This document shows positions 36,397 through 47,734 of a stretch of 64,000 bases of DNA, piece after piece. Each line of letters begins with the position of its first letter. Position 1 is the stretch's first letter. The notes under the pieces are model-generated. The model did not search any database. It was not told where the DNA came from and saw only the letters and a program-made list of their open reading frames with translations. A program made the translations under genes and the position numbers. The stretch comes from Megascapheus bottae (lineage: Eukaryota > Chordata > Mammalia > Rodentia > Geomyidae), in contig JANJXV010000016.1 of NCBI GenBank assembly GCA_024803745.1, positions 40,157,001 through 40,221,000 on the forward strand, read 5' to 3'.

Positions 36397-37532
36397 GCAG
36401 TGTTCTAAGTACACGTAGTGAGGGAAACTTTTCTCTAAGACACATCCTGTACATTGAACCTCTTTGCAGCCACAGGGAAAATAAATCATTAGTATTTACT
36501 GATGACTGCTGGTTATATTTGCCAAGGTACTACAAGATATTGATTAGAAATGAATTGGTTAGCTTAGAAATGTAAGCAAAACTTGTAGATTCAAAATCAG
36601 CCAAAAATTTATGGACTTCAGTACTTATAAGAGGTAACTGCTTCTAACCTCCAAAGGTTGCAAAAATTAAGCAACCAAGGTACATTAAAATGTTGCTGAC
36701 AGCAAGTCTGAAATCAACATTATTTTCACATCACTGGTTTAAAAACAATATGGGTTGGATTAAAATAGTAACCATGAATTTCTTCTAGTGGGATAAAGTG
36801 GATCAAAGATAAAAAGTAAACAGCAATATCTTTGTCCTCAGTGAGGTGACAGAGAGACAGAACCAAGGACAATAAGGTGAATTTTGCTAGGTTAAGTTGC
36901 CAAGCTAATCAGTCAATGTGTTATTTTTCTGCAAGGATGATTATCAGTTCTACATTATTATTTAAATAAATAGACTTTGAATGAAGGAAATTACCCTCTA
37001 CAACATGATGGATCTCCTCCATCAGACTGAAGTCTCTGAAAGCAAAGACTGATGCCTCTTCAGTCTATCTGCAGAAACCTCACCTGAGTTTCTGGCTAGC
37101 AAATTTGAAACTCAAATCTACAGTAGCTCTCCTCCAGATTTTCAGCTTGAGGAGAATGCAGCTGTTCCACAGTTGTTGTACCTATCAGCCCAGGGGATCG
37201 TTCAACATTGCAACAAAATCTCCACAAACAAAACACTTTGTTAGGTATAAGCTCATGACAATACATACGGGATCTGCGTTTGTGCTAACTATAATAAAAT
37301 ACAGTCTGAGGAAATGACATGTTTGGTGTTCAGATAGCAGAAGACTAACTGTAAACAACAATGCTCAACTCAAAGTCAAAGTATTTTGAAGATATTAACA
37401 TTCTTATCTTATCCTCAAGTTTTCCTCAAAGACCAAAATTCTAGAAACCCCAACACCATATGGCAAAGAAGGAAGTTGGAATAGGTGATTCCAGTGTGGC
37501 ACTGGTGAACTGAATTGGGAGTCTATAAACTC
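36397..37532. other. Unique DNA
   Basis: I see no gene, RNA or clear repeat. The open frame at 37105-37317 has no recognisable protein content. Confidence 0.42.
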
Positions 37533-37538
37533 ACTCAT

Positions 37539-37874
37539 TGTTGGGAGCCAGAGTGGAATCAAACTGTACTTTGATTTGCATCAGATAATTGCTTGATTGT
37601 CTTATTGTTTTTTGGCCTTCTCCTGTTCAATTGATCTGAGATTTACCATATGAATGTAACCCCCAACAGTTCCCTGATTAACCATCTGGATGTAACACCT
37701 GGCAGTGCCCTGGTCTCAAGAAGGGATATAAGCTTTGAGTTGAGAATAAACGGGGCGGCAGTTTTTGCCTGGGCTGCAGACCTCCCGGACCCGATGTGTT
37801 TGTCTCTCTTCTATTTTTTCCAGTCCCTGCCCCCTATTTCAGGAACCCCAATTTGCTGCCAGTAGGCCCCGGCA
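37539..37874 (+). mobile_element. Solo LTR of an ERV class II (ERVK/IAP-like) element
   Basis: It begins TGTTGGGAGCC and ends GGCCCCGGCA, i.e. TG...CA ends, and is bounded by a perfect 6-bp TSD (ACTCAT, 37533-37538 and 37875-37880), the duplication length typical of class II elements. Inside are a TATA-like ATATAAG (37728-37733) and AATAAA (37745-37750). The U3 part has two related copies of an about 33-bp unit, from ACCATATGAATGTAACC to ACCATCTGGATGTAAC. There is no internal region, as expected after recombination between two LTRs. The class is inferred from the ends and TSD length. Confidence 0.82.
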
Positions 37875-37880
37875 ACTCAT

Positions 37881-38610
37881 ATTAGTCTAGTAATCCAAAA
37901 TGCAAAGTGGGTTTTAACACTCAATATGATGCAGAAGATTCTGCAAAAGAAAGAAAAGATACAAATCTTTATGATCTGAATGTTGGAAAATTCCATCATT
38001 ATTATATTATATTATATGTAAAAATCACCAAAAAAGGCAATTAAATTTGGATTAAGAAAATAAGTTGCTTGATTTTTTTTAAATCTTTATTTCAATTTAA
38101 CTATGCTTACAGTAATATGGGTTAATAGAATGAAATTTAAGTTTAACTTATCTTACACAATTTTAACCTAAAAATTGGTGCATAGTTTACAATTTTTAAT
38201 AATCTTTGCCATTTTTAAATCTACTACAAATGTATATAAAGATCCTACATAAAATGCTATTAAAGAAAGCAGCATGAACCTTGAGAAATATACCTTTGGT
38301 TTACCTCCAAGAAATAACAGGTATTGCACTGTAAAGTTTATAAAATTGGTGCAACAAAACCCTGTTGTAATGTTACAATGCCAGTTTACCAAGTTCGGTT
38401 ACGACTGGATGTGAGAGGGAGCCTATGACACAGAAGGAACTGTAAGAGCCATCTGATTTAGTTGATATTGCAGATATATTGTAATCTATACAAACCAGGA
38501 TTCAGATAATTTCTTAAATCTGAATGAAAGGCATCATTTAAAAAATACAATGCAGATATTTCAAAATCACTGTGAACAGCAAAGTCAACACAACAACAAC
38601 AAGTAAAAAT
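37881..38610. other. Unique AT-rich DNA
   Basis: Includes a short TATTATATTATATT stretch near 38000. No gene is seen. Confidence 0.42.
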
Positions 38611-38828
38611 GAGAGCCAGAGCCAGCTACTTCTACCTGTAATCTTAGGTATTTGTAGAGTCACGGTTTGAAGCCAGACCTTGCAGGAAACTCTTACCCCC
38701 TGTTAATCATAGAAAAATACAGCATTGGTAGTGTAACTCAAGTGGTAGTGCTAGCCTGGAGCAAAAGAAGCTTAGAGACAGTGCTCAGGCCCTGAGTTCA
38801 AGGTTAAGGACTGGCAAAATAAAAAGTT
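38611..38828 (+). mobile_element. B1-based dimeric SINE
   Basis: Left arm: CTACCTGTAATCTTAGGTA, then GGTTTGAAGCCAGACC. Right arm: CTCAAGTGGTAGTGCTAGCC, ending CCTGAGTTCAAGG and GGACTGGC plus an A-rich tail. The ending GGACTGGC is the same as in IDL-Geo copies. Confidence 0.8.
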
Positions 38829-38858
38829 AAAATGACACAATCAAACAAGTGTATGTTA

Positions 38859-39053
38859 TTTTTTTTTGCCAATCCTGGGGCTTGGACTCAGGCCCTGAGC
38901 ACTATCTTGGGCTTTCCTCAAGACTAGCGCTCTACTACTTGATCCATAGCACCACTTCTGACTTTTTCTGTGTATGTAGTACCCAGGAATTGAACCCAGA
39001 TCTTTGTGCATGTTAGGCAAGCTCTCTACCACTAGACCATGCTCTTAGTCCCG
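38859..39053 (-). mobile_element. IDL-Geo-type SINE, antisense
   Basis: T run 38859-38867 is the tail. The right arm, linker and ID-like left arm follow in antisense order, with a B-box complement of GGTTCAATTCC and an A-box complement of TGGTCTAGTGG. Moderately diverged; no clear TSD. Confidence 0.85.
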
Positions 39054-39457
39054 AAATATATGTCTTAAAAGTGGAAAATACATGTTTAAAAACATATTTC
39101 CTAAACACATTTACAAGTAACTCTAAATATGAGAAAAGATATTCAGCATTATTACTTATCAAAGAAGATGCAAGTCAAAACCCAAAAGATTTATGTAATC
39201 AAGTTAATCTTAAATGTGTCAACTCATGTTGATAGGATATGGTTAGCTTTTCCCCACTGTATTATTATCGAGTTTTCATAAGCTCTTTTTTATCTGAGAA
39301 AAGCATCACTGGTGTCATCATGGATGGTAATTGCAAAAAGGATTAAAGCCTGACCAGTTCTGCTCAAAACTGAAAGTCATAGAGATATAAAGCAGCTTGT
39401 AAACCTAGTTAGAAGGAATCTAAGAAGCTACTGACATTTAAAAACTATAAGGTAATT

Positions 39458-39703
39458 AGGCACTGGTGGCTCATACTTGTAAGTCTAGCTACTCAGAAAG
39501 CTGAGACCTGAGGATCACTGTTCAAAGCCAGCCAGCTCTGTGGAATGCTTATCTCCAGCTAATCACCAAAACAAAAACAAAAACAAACCCTGTAAGTAGA
39601 GGCATGGCTGAAGTGATAGGGTTCAAGTTTTGAATAGAAAGCAAAACCAAATCAAAAAACTTAGAACAGTTCCCAGGCTCAAACCCTTAAAGGGCACAAA
39701 ATA
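39458..39703 (+). mobile_element. B1-based dimeric SINE, decayed right arm
   Basis: The left arm is clear (TGGTGGCTCATACTTGTAAG, GCTACTCAGAAAGCTGAGAC). An AAAAC-rich spacer has expanded between the arms (39567-39589). The right arm is degenerate (GGCATGGCTGAAGTGATAGG, then CCCAGGCTCAAACCC). Confidence 0.72.
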
Positions 39704-40191
39704 TTTTTTGAAAAAAGCTTATAATTATTTAATCATGATTTTGGAGAGAAAATGTGTAATAGGTAAACATATCTATCTATCTTTACATATATAGAGATAT
39801 AGATTTGAATAAAGTATAGATCTTAGCTCAAAATATATCTTTGTGTCCATTGACCTCAAATGTACTAAGCTTACAAAATAATAGGAGAAATTGTGAAAGT
39901 TTATAGAAATCAATTCACTGTAGCATGTTTTAAAAAATTTTGCAAGTGTAAAGTTATTCTGAAAGTCTAACTTGTTTTGAAAAATCAAGAGAACCACTAT
40001 AAACTGTGTTTAAGTACAACAAAACCTCCAGAGTGACAGACAGACATCAGAACAGCCTGACACTAGTGTCAAAAACACCAGAAACTTGTAAGAATTATTG
40101 AGGACTTTCAGGAGAGAGATAATTGTACTCTGTCCTTTCCAGCTGCTTCCAAGTAATTACGGCTGCATTTCTCACTTTCTTACTTCCACAG
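39704..40191. other. Unique DNA upstream of a possible exon
   Basis: Ends in a pyrimidine-rich splice-acceptor-like sequence (CATTTCTCACTTTCTTACTT then CCACAG at 40186-40191). No repeat is recognised. Confidence 0.45.
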
Positions 40192-40371
40192 GGAGTGATT
40201 TATGCAATTTACTTGTCACTAGTCCAACTTGCATATTGGTTGTACATTTTCGAAGCTCTAACTTGTTTTATGATTTATGAGTTTTTAGATCCAAAAACAC
40301 ATGGTGCTGATGCTGGCTATGGCCTCATTGCCAAAGACAGAAACCTTGAATTGAATGACTTGAGTAAATGA
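40192..40371 (+). CDS. Possible terminal coding exon of a membrane protein, unassigned
   Basis: A strong acceptor (a pyrimidine-rich tract ending CCACAG at 40191) is followed in phase 0 by 59 codons and a TGA at 40369-40371. The peptide has a hydrophobic stretch over residues 2-32 (GVIYAIYLSLVQ, then WLYIFEALTCFMIYEFL), which looks like one long or two short membrane passes. A charged tail of about 27 residues (DPKTHGADAGYGLIAKDRN, then LELNDLSK) follows. A candidate poly(A) signal AATAAA sits at 40948-40953, giving a 3' UTR of about 580 bases. I do not recognise the protein. It could be a real last exon of a gene whose other exons lie upstream of or outside this window, or a chance open frame. 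Confidence 0.4.
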   Translation, partial: GVIYAIYLSLVQLAYWLYIFEALTCFMIYEFLDPKTHGADAGYGLIAKDRNLELNDLSK

Positions 40372-40953
40372 GAAGCCCATGTTTTTCTTTTAGCATGTCC
40401 AGTGTCGGAAATGAAAGGCACATGGGAATTGGTGGCCAGAGGGAAGCCTACCAGTCACCAATGTTTCCTCTCGCATGGTAGATTGCCATTCGTGTCTCCA
40501 TCATGCTCAGTTGTAGCAGGTGACTAATTGTAGACCAGGAATTTTAAACAAGAAATAGGTTTGTTGTGTGTATTTCATCAATTTTCCCTTCTTCCCTCTG
40601 CTAGAGCAGGTTTCAGACCATTGGAATATTCAAACTATTACATATGATTTAAAAGGGGGTGGACGTGTTAGTCGAAAGTCTTCCATAAATGTTCTTACTT
40701 TCAAGAACAGTTTTAGAAAGTACCACACATGGATGGCCAGGCGTGAAGGGCTTGCACATATCATGCTAGCCACGCAGTTAGAGGCCACGTGATTTCCTGA
40801 AGGATTCCTGTGTGATGACACTGGGACAGTGTCTGGGCAGCCACACTTAACCATGACAACCAGCAGAGCAGGGCTGGTTTCCCACTCTCACCACTTGGAA
40901 ATGGAGCAAAATAAGCCCATATCTGACTTCAACAAATGGGTGACATGAATAAA
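40372..40953 (+). other. Possible 3' UTR of the exon above
   Basis: No repeat is seen between the stop codon and the AATAAA at 40948-40953. This status depends entirely on the exon call. Confidence 0.3.
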
Positions 40954-41758
40954 CAAGCTCTGCTTCTCTATATGCAAAATTCTCCCCCAGACCGCCATGA
41001 CCTGACACAGTCTATTTTCTTCTTGTGAGTTCCTCTATTACCAAGTTAATATACCTTGACATGTACTCAAGATCAATTTTTTCAGAGAAATTACAGGCTA
41101 ACAACCCATAACCCACACACTCTATCAATGAACGATACCGCTTCCAAATCCTAAGGGAAGAAAATGAAGTTATCAAGAGTAAAAGTCAAGTCACTGCCCT
41201 GCTAAGCTCTCTGTAGGAAGTGATAATTACCTACCCTCCGCTTCCTGTCTGCTGCTGCAGGGGAAAGGACTTCTCTTCTAGGTGTGCCTTGGTCATGTTT
41301 CTGGATTGTTTTTATATTAGTGAAAATGAAGCATTGCTCTGTTCCAAATTACAAATAATTGGTCCCCATTTCTGTGGAGATGAGAAGACCCTCTGTATTG
41401 GTTTTTATCTGTAGATTTTAAATGAAAAAAATTACATTTTTTCCTGCAGAAATTATAGAAGGAAATTTGTCATTATAATTCCATGTGCCCAAATGAAATA
41501 TATTTTGAAAATAAAATATTGCAACATATTTTTTAAGATAGCAATAATATAGTGGAAAAAGACAGAATGAAAAACACAGAACACAGTAAGTGTCTTCAGG
41601 ATCACAAGGCATTTAATGGGTAGATACATAAATAGATGCAGAGGTAGAAATAGAAATATTGAGATAGATTGAAATGTGTAGAGTTGATATACACCACTGA
41701 GAGAGATAGAAAGATGATGGAAATAAATAAATATACTAGAAATGGATAAATATCATAC
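40954..41758. other. Unique DNA
   Basis: Short AGATA-rich stretches occur at 41620-41720. No gene is recognised. Confidence 0.42.
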
Positions 41759-41981
41759 AGTACTAGGGCTTGAACTCAGCCTTGTCACTGCCCCTGAGCT
41801 TTATCATTCAAGGCTACTGATTTCCACTTTAGCCACAACACCACTTCTAGTGTTTTTCTGGTTAATTAGAAGTAAGTGTCACACAGACATTCTTGCCAGG
41901 CTGGTTTCAAACTGAGATCTTCAGATCTCAGCCTGCAGAGTTGTTATGGTTACAAGCATGAACCCCTGACACCTGGCCTAA
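41759..41981 (-). mobile_element. B1-based dimeric SINE, antisense
   Basis: Right arm at the left (complement of GGCTGAGTTCAAGCCCTAG), B1-like left arm at the right (complement of GCAGGCTGAGATCTGAAG). No tail is preserved and it is moderately diverged. Confidence 0.75.
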
Positions 41982-43020
41982 GGTATAATTCACTTGCAAC
42001 GTATACTTCAGTGGTTTTCTTTGTAAAGGTTTTACTGACTACCATTTCCTGCATGGTACTGGAAAATCTGCATCTGTCTCTTCCTACCTCATTCTAGAGT
42101 TCTTCCTAGACTATAACTTCTTAAAAGAAGTTTAGGGAATGTTTGGCTGCTGTTAACCTTGACCACTGACAATGTTCGCTCTTCTGAAAAAGATAATGAT
42201 GAGTCATCTTGAGAGAAGCCTCAAAAGGCATGAAAAAGCCAACTGAAACAACTGAAGTTGCAAGTCCACACAGAAAAATGGTCTAATTCGGGAAACAGCC
42301 CAATCCATTTTATCAGTCAATTAACAAAAGGTTTGCCATAACAAAATGACATTAGAGAATGAGGAACGAAATCCACCAGAGACCAAAGCAGAAACTTGGC
42401 TCCCATACTAAGGGCTATGTCCACAATAAGATGGTCTAATTTACCTGATTCACAAATGGACCAAACTATTTCCACAAAGTGACACTTGAAGATTTGTCAG
42501 ACCTTGTTAATATCCATCCTCAAAATGTCTGCTTAAGGGCTTTCTGCATTTATTTAGTGTTCACTTCTGAATTTCAATTTTTGCAAACACACCAAAGATA
42601 CCTGATGTTTTTGGCCTCTTCCAATTTGAATGAGAGAATTTTTTTATAGGAAATTAAATCATAGAAAAAGAGTGGATTGTTTCTGAAAGGCTTTCCTGCA
42701 AAACAAAATTATAAACTCTAAGTTGTTTATGCCTTGGTTATTCTTTAAAAGAGCCAATATTATTCCATTTATTTTCTCTCATATTTGGAACAGACTGTTT
42801 ATGTCATTGGAAGACAGAGTTAAAAAAAAGAAAGGAAGGAAGAAAAGAAAGCAAACAAAATTTTAATGATTGTGTGGAAAATAAATGGACTAAATAAAGG
42901 CTAGGAAATATTATTTTACAAAGTACCAGCCAGTGTATATTTTCTCATTGGCAAAATCTAAAGTCAGGACACAACTATTGCTTCCAGGAACGGACAAGTC
43001 AGAAAAACACTCAGGCACAA

Positions 43021-43021
<1 letters not shown>
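41982..43021. other. Unique DNA
   Basis: A purine-rich patch (AAAGAAAGGAAGGAAGAAAAG) lies at about 42825-42853. No gene or RNA is recognised; a C/D-box-like string near 42196 is discussed under rejected items. Confidence 0.42.

Positions 43022-43063
<42 letters not shown>
43022..43063. repeat. (CA)n microsatellite
   Basis: About 21 AC units, followed by an ACAACACAACAACAC variant to about 43077. Confidence 0.96.
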
Positions 43064-43064
<1 letters not shown>

Positions 43065-43559
43065 CACAACAACACAAAACCAACAAACCTAAGAATAACT
43101 TATATAAATGTGGAAGTATGGTACTGCTTCAAGAATATTTTATTATATTAAAAAGCAGTGGTTGATAAAGAAATTCATTATGCATTTAAAGAATAATCTT
43201 TTTTTCAGAATCCCAAAATGGGGGAAAGCTGTCCCAATTTACTCTTTGTTTTCAGTGTCAAAACTGAGAATGGATTGAAAGAAAGCCGAAGAACCACCAT
43301 TTCCTAAATATTAGCAAATAAAATCAAACTGTGTGGAAGTAATACTTCATCACACAATGGGATTTATCCTAGATTTGAAAATCTGCTTTTGAATTCAAAA
43401 ACTAACAGATGAGAGATGACCAAGTACCAAGATCAGCACATCTAAATAGAAAGTATGTTATGTGCAATAACAAGAAGGCTATTATGTTATGTGCAATAAT
43501 AAGAAGCCTATGGCTCAGAATTTAAATCAAAGCAATCAATTATGTTTGCTAAATATGTT

Positions 43560-43945
43560 TAAGAAATATATACTTTAATGTAGAAAACACTGATGAAAAT
43601 ACTGAGAAAGATCTAAATTTAAAAGAGAAATATCTTCTTAATTTAGTCCTGATGTGGATATGACTCTTATCAAAACCCCAGCAAAGGTTCTCACAAACAC
43701 AGACATACTTATTTTAAAAATTATATGGAAATATTTTGAGGTGTACAGTAGCTAAAGGAAACTTAGAGGAGAAAAGTAAAGAGAAGGAATCATCTGATAT
43801 TAAGCACATTTCATGGCTACTAATAGTGGAGTAGAGGCTAAGGGTCTGGTTTACGATTAATAGACAGATGAGAGACCCAAAGTTGCTGCAGATAAACGGT
43901 ACCATAAATTTTTGACAGAGGCTAGGCATAAAATATTTTAGAATA
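43560..43945 (+). mobile_element. Decayed LINE-1 ORF2 fragment
   Basis: Recognisable order: ATCAAAACCCCAGCAAAGG, AAATTATATGGAAATATTTT, GGAATCATCTGATATTAAGC, then AATAGACAGATGAGAGACCC and AATTTTTGACAGAGGC, the same order as the finger-to-thumb and C-terminal parts of ORF2. Many stops are present; it is an old broken copy. Confidence 0.6.
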
Positions 43946-44599
43946 TATACTTCAATTTTATGATAGCAATAATAATTTGAATTTGTTTTATTTAATACAA
44001 TGTCTTTATTAAAATTAAGAAATTATATATTTACATTTAGGTTATCAGGATGAATGTAATGTTTATGAAACATCATAATGATTGGTTTTATTGTGTTATA
44101 TCCTAATATTCTCTACTGACTAATGAGTTAAACATCCTGGATAGAACAAATATGACAGTTCATCATGTTAAAAGCACTTAACACATTCACAATTTGTAGT
44201 GTCAGCACTGATGTCCTCCAACATGTTTCAAGTCTGTTTCTCTCAAGAGAAGTTCTAACACAAGTTTTATTGGCAGTATTACTAAGAAAAGCAATGGCAT
44301 ACTCGACAGCTTCAAAGCTAGAATACTACCCGCAAACAAGTGCACACACATATGTATGCATAGATATGTGCACATATGCACAAAGTCACACATATAAATA
44401 TAAAATATAAGAAAAAAGAATTCATTTGCTGTCCTTACATCTCAATAGGAAATTAGGACATAATAACAATTGGTAATGATTTGAAGGTGGTAGAGAAAGG
44501 ATTATAATGTCGGAATTGTATTGCCAATGTTTTCATTTAAGTCAACTGACAAAATAAGGATATCATCAAGTAAAAAGTTCCCAAAGTATTACAAGATAA

Positions 44600-44755
44600 T
44601 TTGACTCATTTCTATATTCCTAGCTACTCAGGAAGCTAAGATCTGAGATATGTGATTCAGATGCAGCCCTTAAAGATAACTTTATGGAATCTTATGAAAA
44701 GTCAGAATTAGAATGTGACTGAAGTGGAGAGTGAGGCCAGGCTCAAACTCCCAGT

Positions 44756-44756
<1 letters not shown>
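44600..44756 (+). mobile_element. B1-based SINE, decayed, ending in a microsatellite
   Basis: TTGACTCATTTCTATATTCC, then GCTACTCAGGAAGCTAAGATC identify the B1-like arm. A shortened right arm ends CCAGGCTCAAACTCC. The tail position is now occupied by the (CA)n array. Confidence 0.65.
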
Positions 44757-44795
<39 letters not shown>

Positions 44796-44802
44796 TCACA
44801 CA
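44757..44802. repeat. (CA)n microsatellite seeded in a SINE tail
   Basis: CA repeats with CGCACT interruptions directly follow the SINE end, a common origin for such arrays. Confidence 0.93.
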
Positions 44803-45545
44803 CGAGTTCTCAGTGAGCAAGTAGAATATTTCCTAAGGAGACTCTAAGAGTAATCATTGAAACAGTGCCTCAGCACAAAACCATCATTACAGAAGACAAT
44901 GACAACCCAGCCACTCAAAGGTTCAGCGCAGAAAGGGGAAACCAACAAATCCAATTTGTGTGGTAAATAAACATAGGAGAAACAAGAAAGAATCAAATGC
45001 TAGAGGACTTTTTAAAGGAACTACGATCAAATAAATTTCCATTCTAACTCAGCATCAGTGATCTCAATCAAAAGTCATAGAATGGAAAATTGGATCTGAG
45101 TCATGACCTGACATCTGCTGTCTACAAGAAACACATTTATCTGACAAAAACAGACTCAGGGGAAAATGTAAAAACACACTCCAAGAAAATGGAATTGGAA
45201 CCAGGCAGGGAAGAGAAGAATGACAATATTCAAAGAGAGCAATCTATTAAGCAAACATTTGTGAACACTTATTTTAATACTTGTCAGGATTGTGTGAGGA
45301 GCAAGCAGCAAATGTGAATGATTTCAGGTTTTCTAAAGGAGAGATAGAAATAGAAAGTGGAACATCCGAAATTCATTAAATAATATGTCCAAATATCTAT
45401 CCAACATCACACCTATTCTAACATTTCACATAGTCAAAATTCTTAACCATTTAAAGCTGTTACTGTTATAAATACCACTGATGTAAATTAATACGAGTAA
45501 TTATTAAGGAGACATGTTATTGTTCTCTTTTATTAAATCCTTTAG
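44803..45545. other. Unique A-rich DNA, possible LINE-1 trace
   Basis: Near 45113 the phrase TCTGCTGTCTACAAGAAACA resembles the ORF2 endonuclease region (a QETH-like motif), but the flanks do not confirm it. Ends in a pyrimidine-rich acceptor-like run (TTCTCTTTTATTAAATCC then TTTAG). Confidence 0.4.
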
Positions 45546-45643
45546 ATACACTGTGCAATTTTCAGTTATCTCCATTCCAATCACTCCACGTGTTGCTAAT
45601 GACCTCCGTCTTGGCAGAATAAAAATCTTGGCATACCCAGATG
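45546..45643 (+). CDS. Possible internal coding exon, unassigned
   Basis: The segment has an acceptor (TTCTCTTTTATTAAATCC then TTTAG at 45541-45545) and a strong donor (CAGATG then GTAAGT at 45644). One of the three frames (starting at the second base) is open throughout its 98 bases and encodes YTVQFSVISIPITP, then RVANDLRLGRIKILAYPD. The other two frames hit a stop. I do not recognise the peptide. It lies 5 kb downstream of the terminal-exon candidate, so it would belong to a different transcript. A chance pseudo-exon is as likely. Confidence 0.3.
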
Positions 45644-45908
45644 GTAAGTTATAAGCCTGATGGTGTCCAATATCCCACAAACAACTAGCAAGGCTACGTG
45701 TGTGATCTCCAACTGAAGTAGTGGTGGAGTTGAAAACCTGTGTGCATTAGGTTTGGTAAAGAGAAATTTCAACCAGAGAAATTTCCTCAGTGGATACCAC
45801 ACAATAGTTGCAGTAACTGCTGTTGGCTATGATCACAGCGCATGGTTGCTGGATAAATACTGAGCTGAATGTTTTTAACTGGGTACAAGGAAACAGAAGA
45901 AGCTGCTG

Positions 45909-46206
45909 GGGCCTGGTGGCTCACCCTGTAATCCTAGCTACTCAAGAGGCTGAGATCTGAAGATCAAGGTTCAAAGCCAGCCCAGGCACAACAGGACCAG
46001 AGACTCTTATCTCCAATTAACCTCAAGAAAATGGGAAGTGGGACTTGGCTCAAGGGCAGGGCAGTAGCCTTGAGCTGAAGAGCTCAGGGATAATGCACAG
46101 GCCCAGGCATAGGGTGGTAGCCTTGAGCTGAAGAGCTCATGGACAGCAGCCAGGCCAGAGTTCAAACCCTATGACCCACCAAAAAAGAGAAAAAAGAAAA
46201 AAAAAG
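45909..46206 (+). mobile_element. B1-based dimeric SINE with internally duplicated right arm
   Basis: Left arm: GGCCTGGTGGCTCACCCTGT, then GCTGAGATCTGAAGATC and AGCCAGCCCAGGC. The right arm contains TAGCCTTGAGCTGAAGAGCTC twice, starting at 46065 and 46118, a tandem duplication with a period of about 53 bases. It ends with GTTCAAACCCTATGACC and a long A-rich tail. A possible imperfect TSD involves GAAAC and AGAAG. Confidence 0.88.
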
Positions 46207-47676
46207 AAACTTAGAAGATATGGTTAAATTTTACAATAAGATTATGAAGTTTTAAAAGATATTTTATTATCTACAGCTATAATTTTCTTCATCCATTAAT
46301 CCTTAAGCCTTAACTTACTTAACTCATGACATATTGAGTGCATAATTAATAGTTGAGATATTTATCAAGCAGAAAAAAAAGACAGCTTTAATTCTAAACT
46401 CTCATCACCCTAAAAGAAAAATCTGCCTTCCTGAATCTCAGTGAGTCATCATCCTCTGAAAATAAGCACCATACTTTTGCTCAGGATGAATCTTATTTCA
46501 TCCAGTGCTCAAAATGCTCACCACAATCTGTGACAATTCAAAAGTCAAAGTACTTTAAGTCTCGAGTGGGCCTTACTAGTCAGATTGCTTCTTCTTTTTA
46601 TGCACACAGGCCTCGCCGGTCGCTTTTAGCACCTTCTCTTGAATAGAAGGAGTTGGGAAAATAATAAAAGAACAACTATTAACTATGTGAATCACTGTAC
46701 ATTGTGCACACTGTGTGATTAGAAGGGTGTGAGGTGGAAGAAGGCGAATCTTTCCCCATTGCTCAGAAACAAAGACATTTCTAAAAATTGTAGCACAAAA
46801 GATAGGAACGTTGCCTATGAATGTGTTTCTTTATTAAATGAATGTGTCTCTTTATTGAACTGGCCCCTCCCCATTTTCTCACAAACATTCTGGACCTGCC
46901 ATCCTCCCACAGACTTCACTCACAAGACCTGTAGTTCTCTGAACATTGTTCTCATTTTCACATTGTGTGCCTTCTCTTCAGAATTCAGCCTGCCATCTCC
47001 TCTGTCCTCACACTCACAGAGCTACCTGCTCTGTAATGTCCTTAATGTCATCGAAAAATCTAGTCATTTGACCATCTCCCCTGACTTAGTCATGCTTAGA
47101 TTATCACTTCCAACTGTTCTGTACTTTATAGACAGCTATTATATGAACAGCATCTTTTAAAACTCAAACCATGCATGCAATGCCTTTCTTGAACCAAAAG
47201 TTACATGATTTTTCCTCCATAGATCGTTACAATTCTTTATAAAAATAATTGTAACTATTAAAATCTTTAGTTGACAAGATATTGTCACAACAATGCTGTC
47301 TCAACAGGAAAGTAAATTCTCTTGATGACGTGTATAGATCTAAAAATATTAAGATAACCGTGAAGCCTTAATTTTAGCTAGTATGACTTACAGGGAAACA
47401 TATTCACTTACTTATTTCCCTTTGTATTCTAGACTAAAAAATGGTGAGTGGGAAGAAACGATTTGCTAACTGTAGTTTACTTTGTCTCATTTCTACAAAT
47501 TTTATAAGTTCTGTTGCTCTTGCTACTTCAGTTATCTATATAATTGTTCAAAATTAACAACTAGTTAATGGAGATGTTTCTTTGATGTTAGTTGAATTTG
47601 AGAGAAAACAATAAGCCTTCTTTTTGTGGAATTTTAGGTATCTGTGTAGATTACAAATTGATACATCTCTATTAAG

Positions 47677-47678
<2 letters not shown>
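46207..47678. other. Unique DNA
   Basis: The 143-codon open frame at 46729-47160 contains a small direct duplication (GAATGTGT followed by CTTTATTAAATGAATGTGT), but no family is recognised. I treat it as chance. Confidence 0.42.

Positions 47679-47734
<56 letters not shown>
47679..47734. repeat. (AC)n(AT)n microsatellite
   Basis: About 23 AC units pass into ATATATAT. Confidence 0.96.

Noticed and set aside
42190..42260. C/D-box snoRNA-like string (ATGATGA, then CTGA about 45 bases later)
   Set aside because: No terminal stem pairs the flanks of the boxes, and short box matches occur by chance.
46729..47160. 143-codon open frame
   Set aside because: No recognised motif, no splice signals, and a composition like the surrounding noncoding DNA.
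47679..47734. CRISPR-like regular repeat
   Set aside because: It is a dinucleotide microsatellite in mammalian DNA without spacers.
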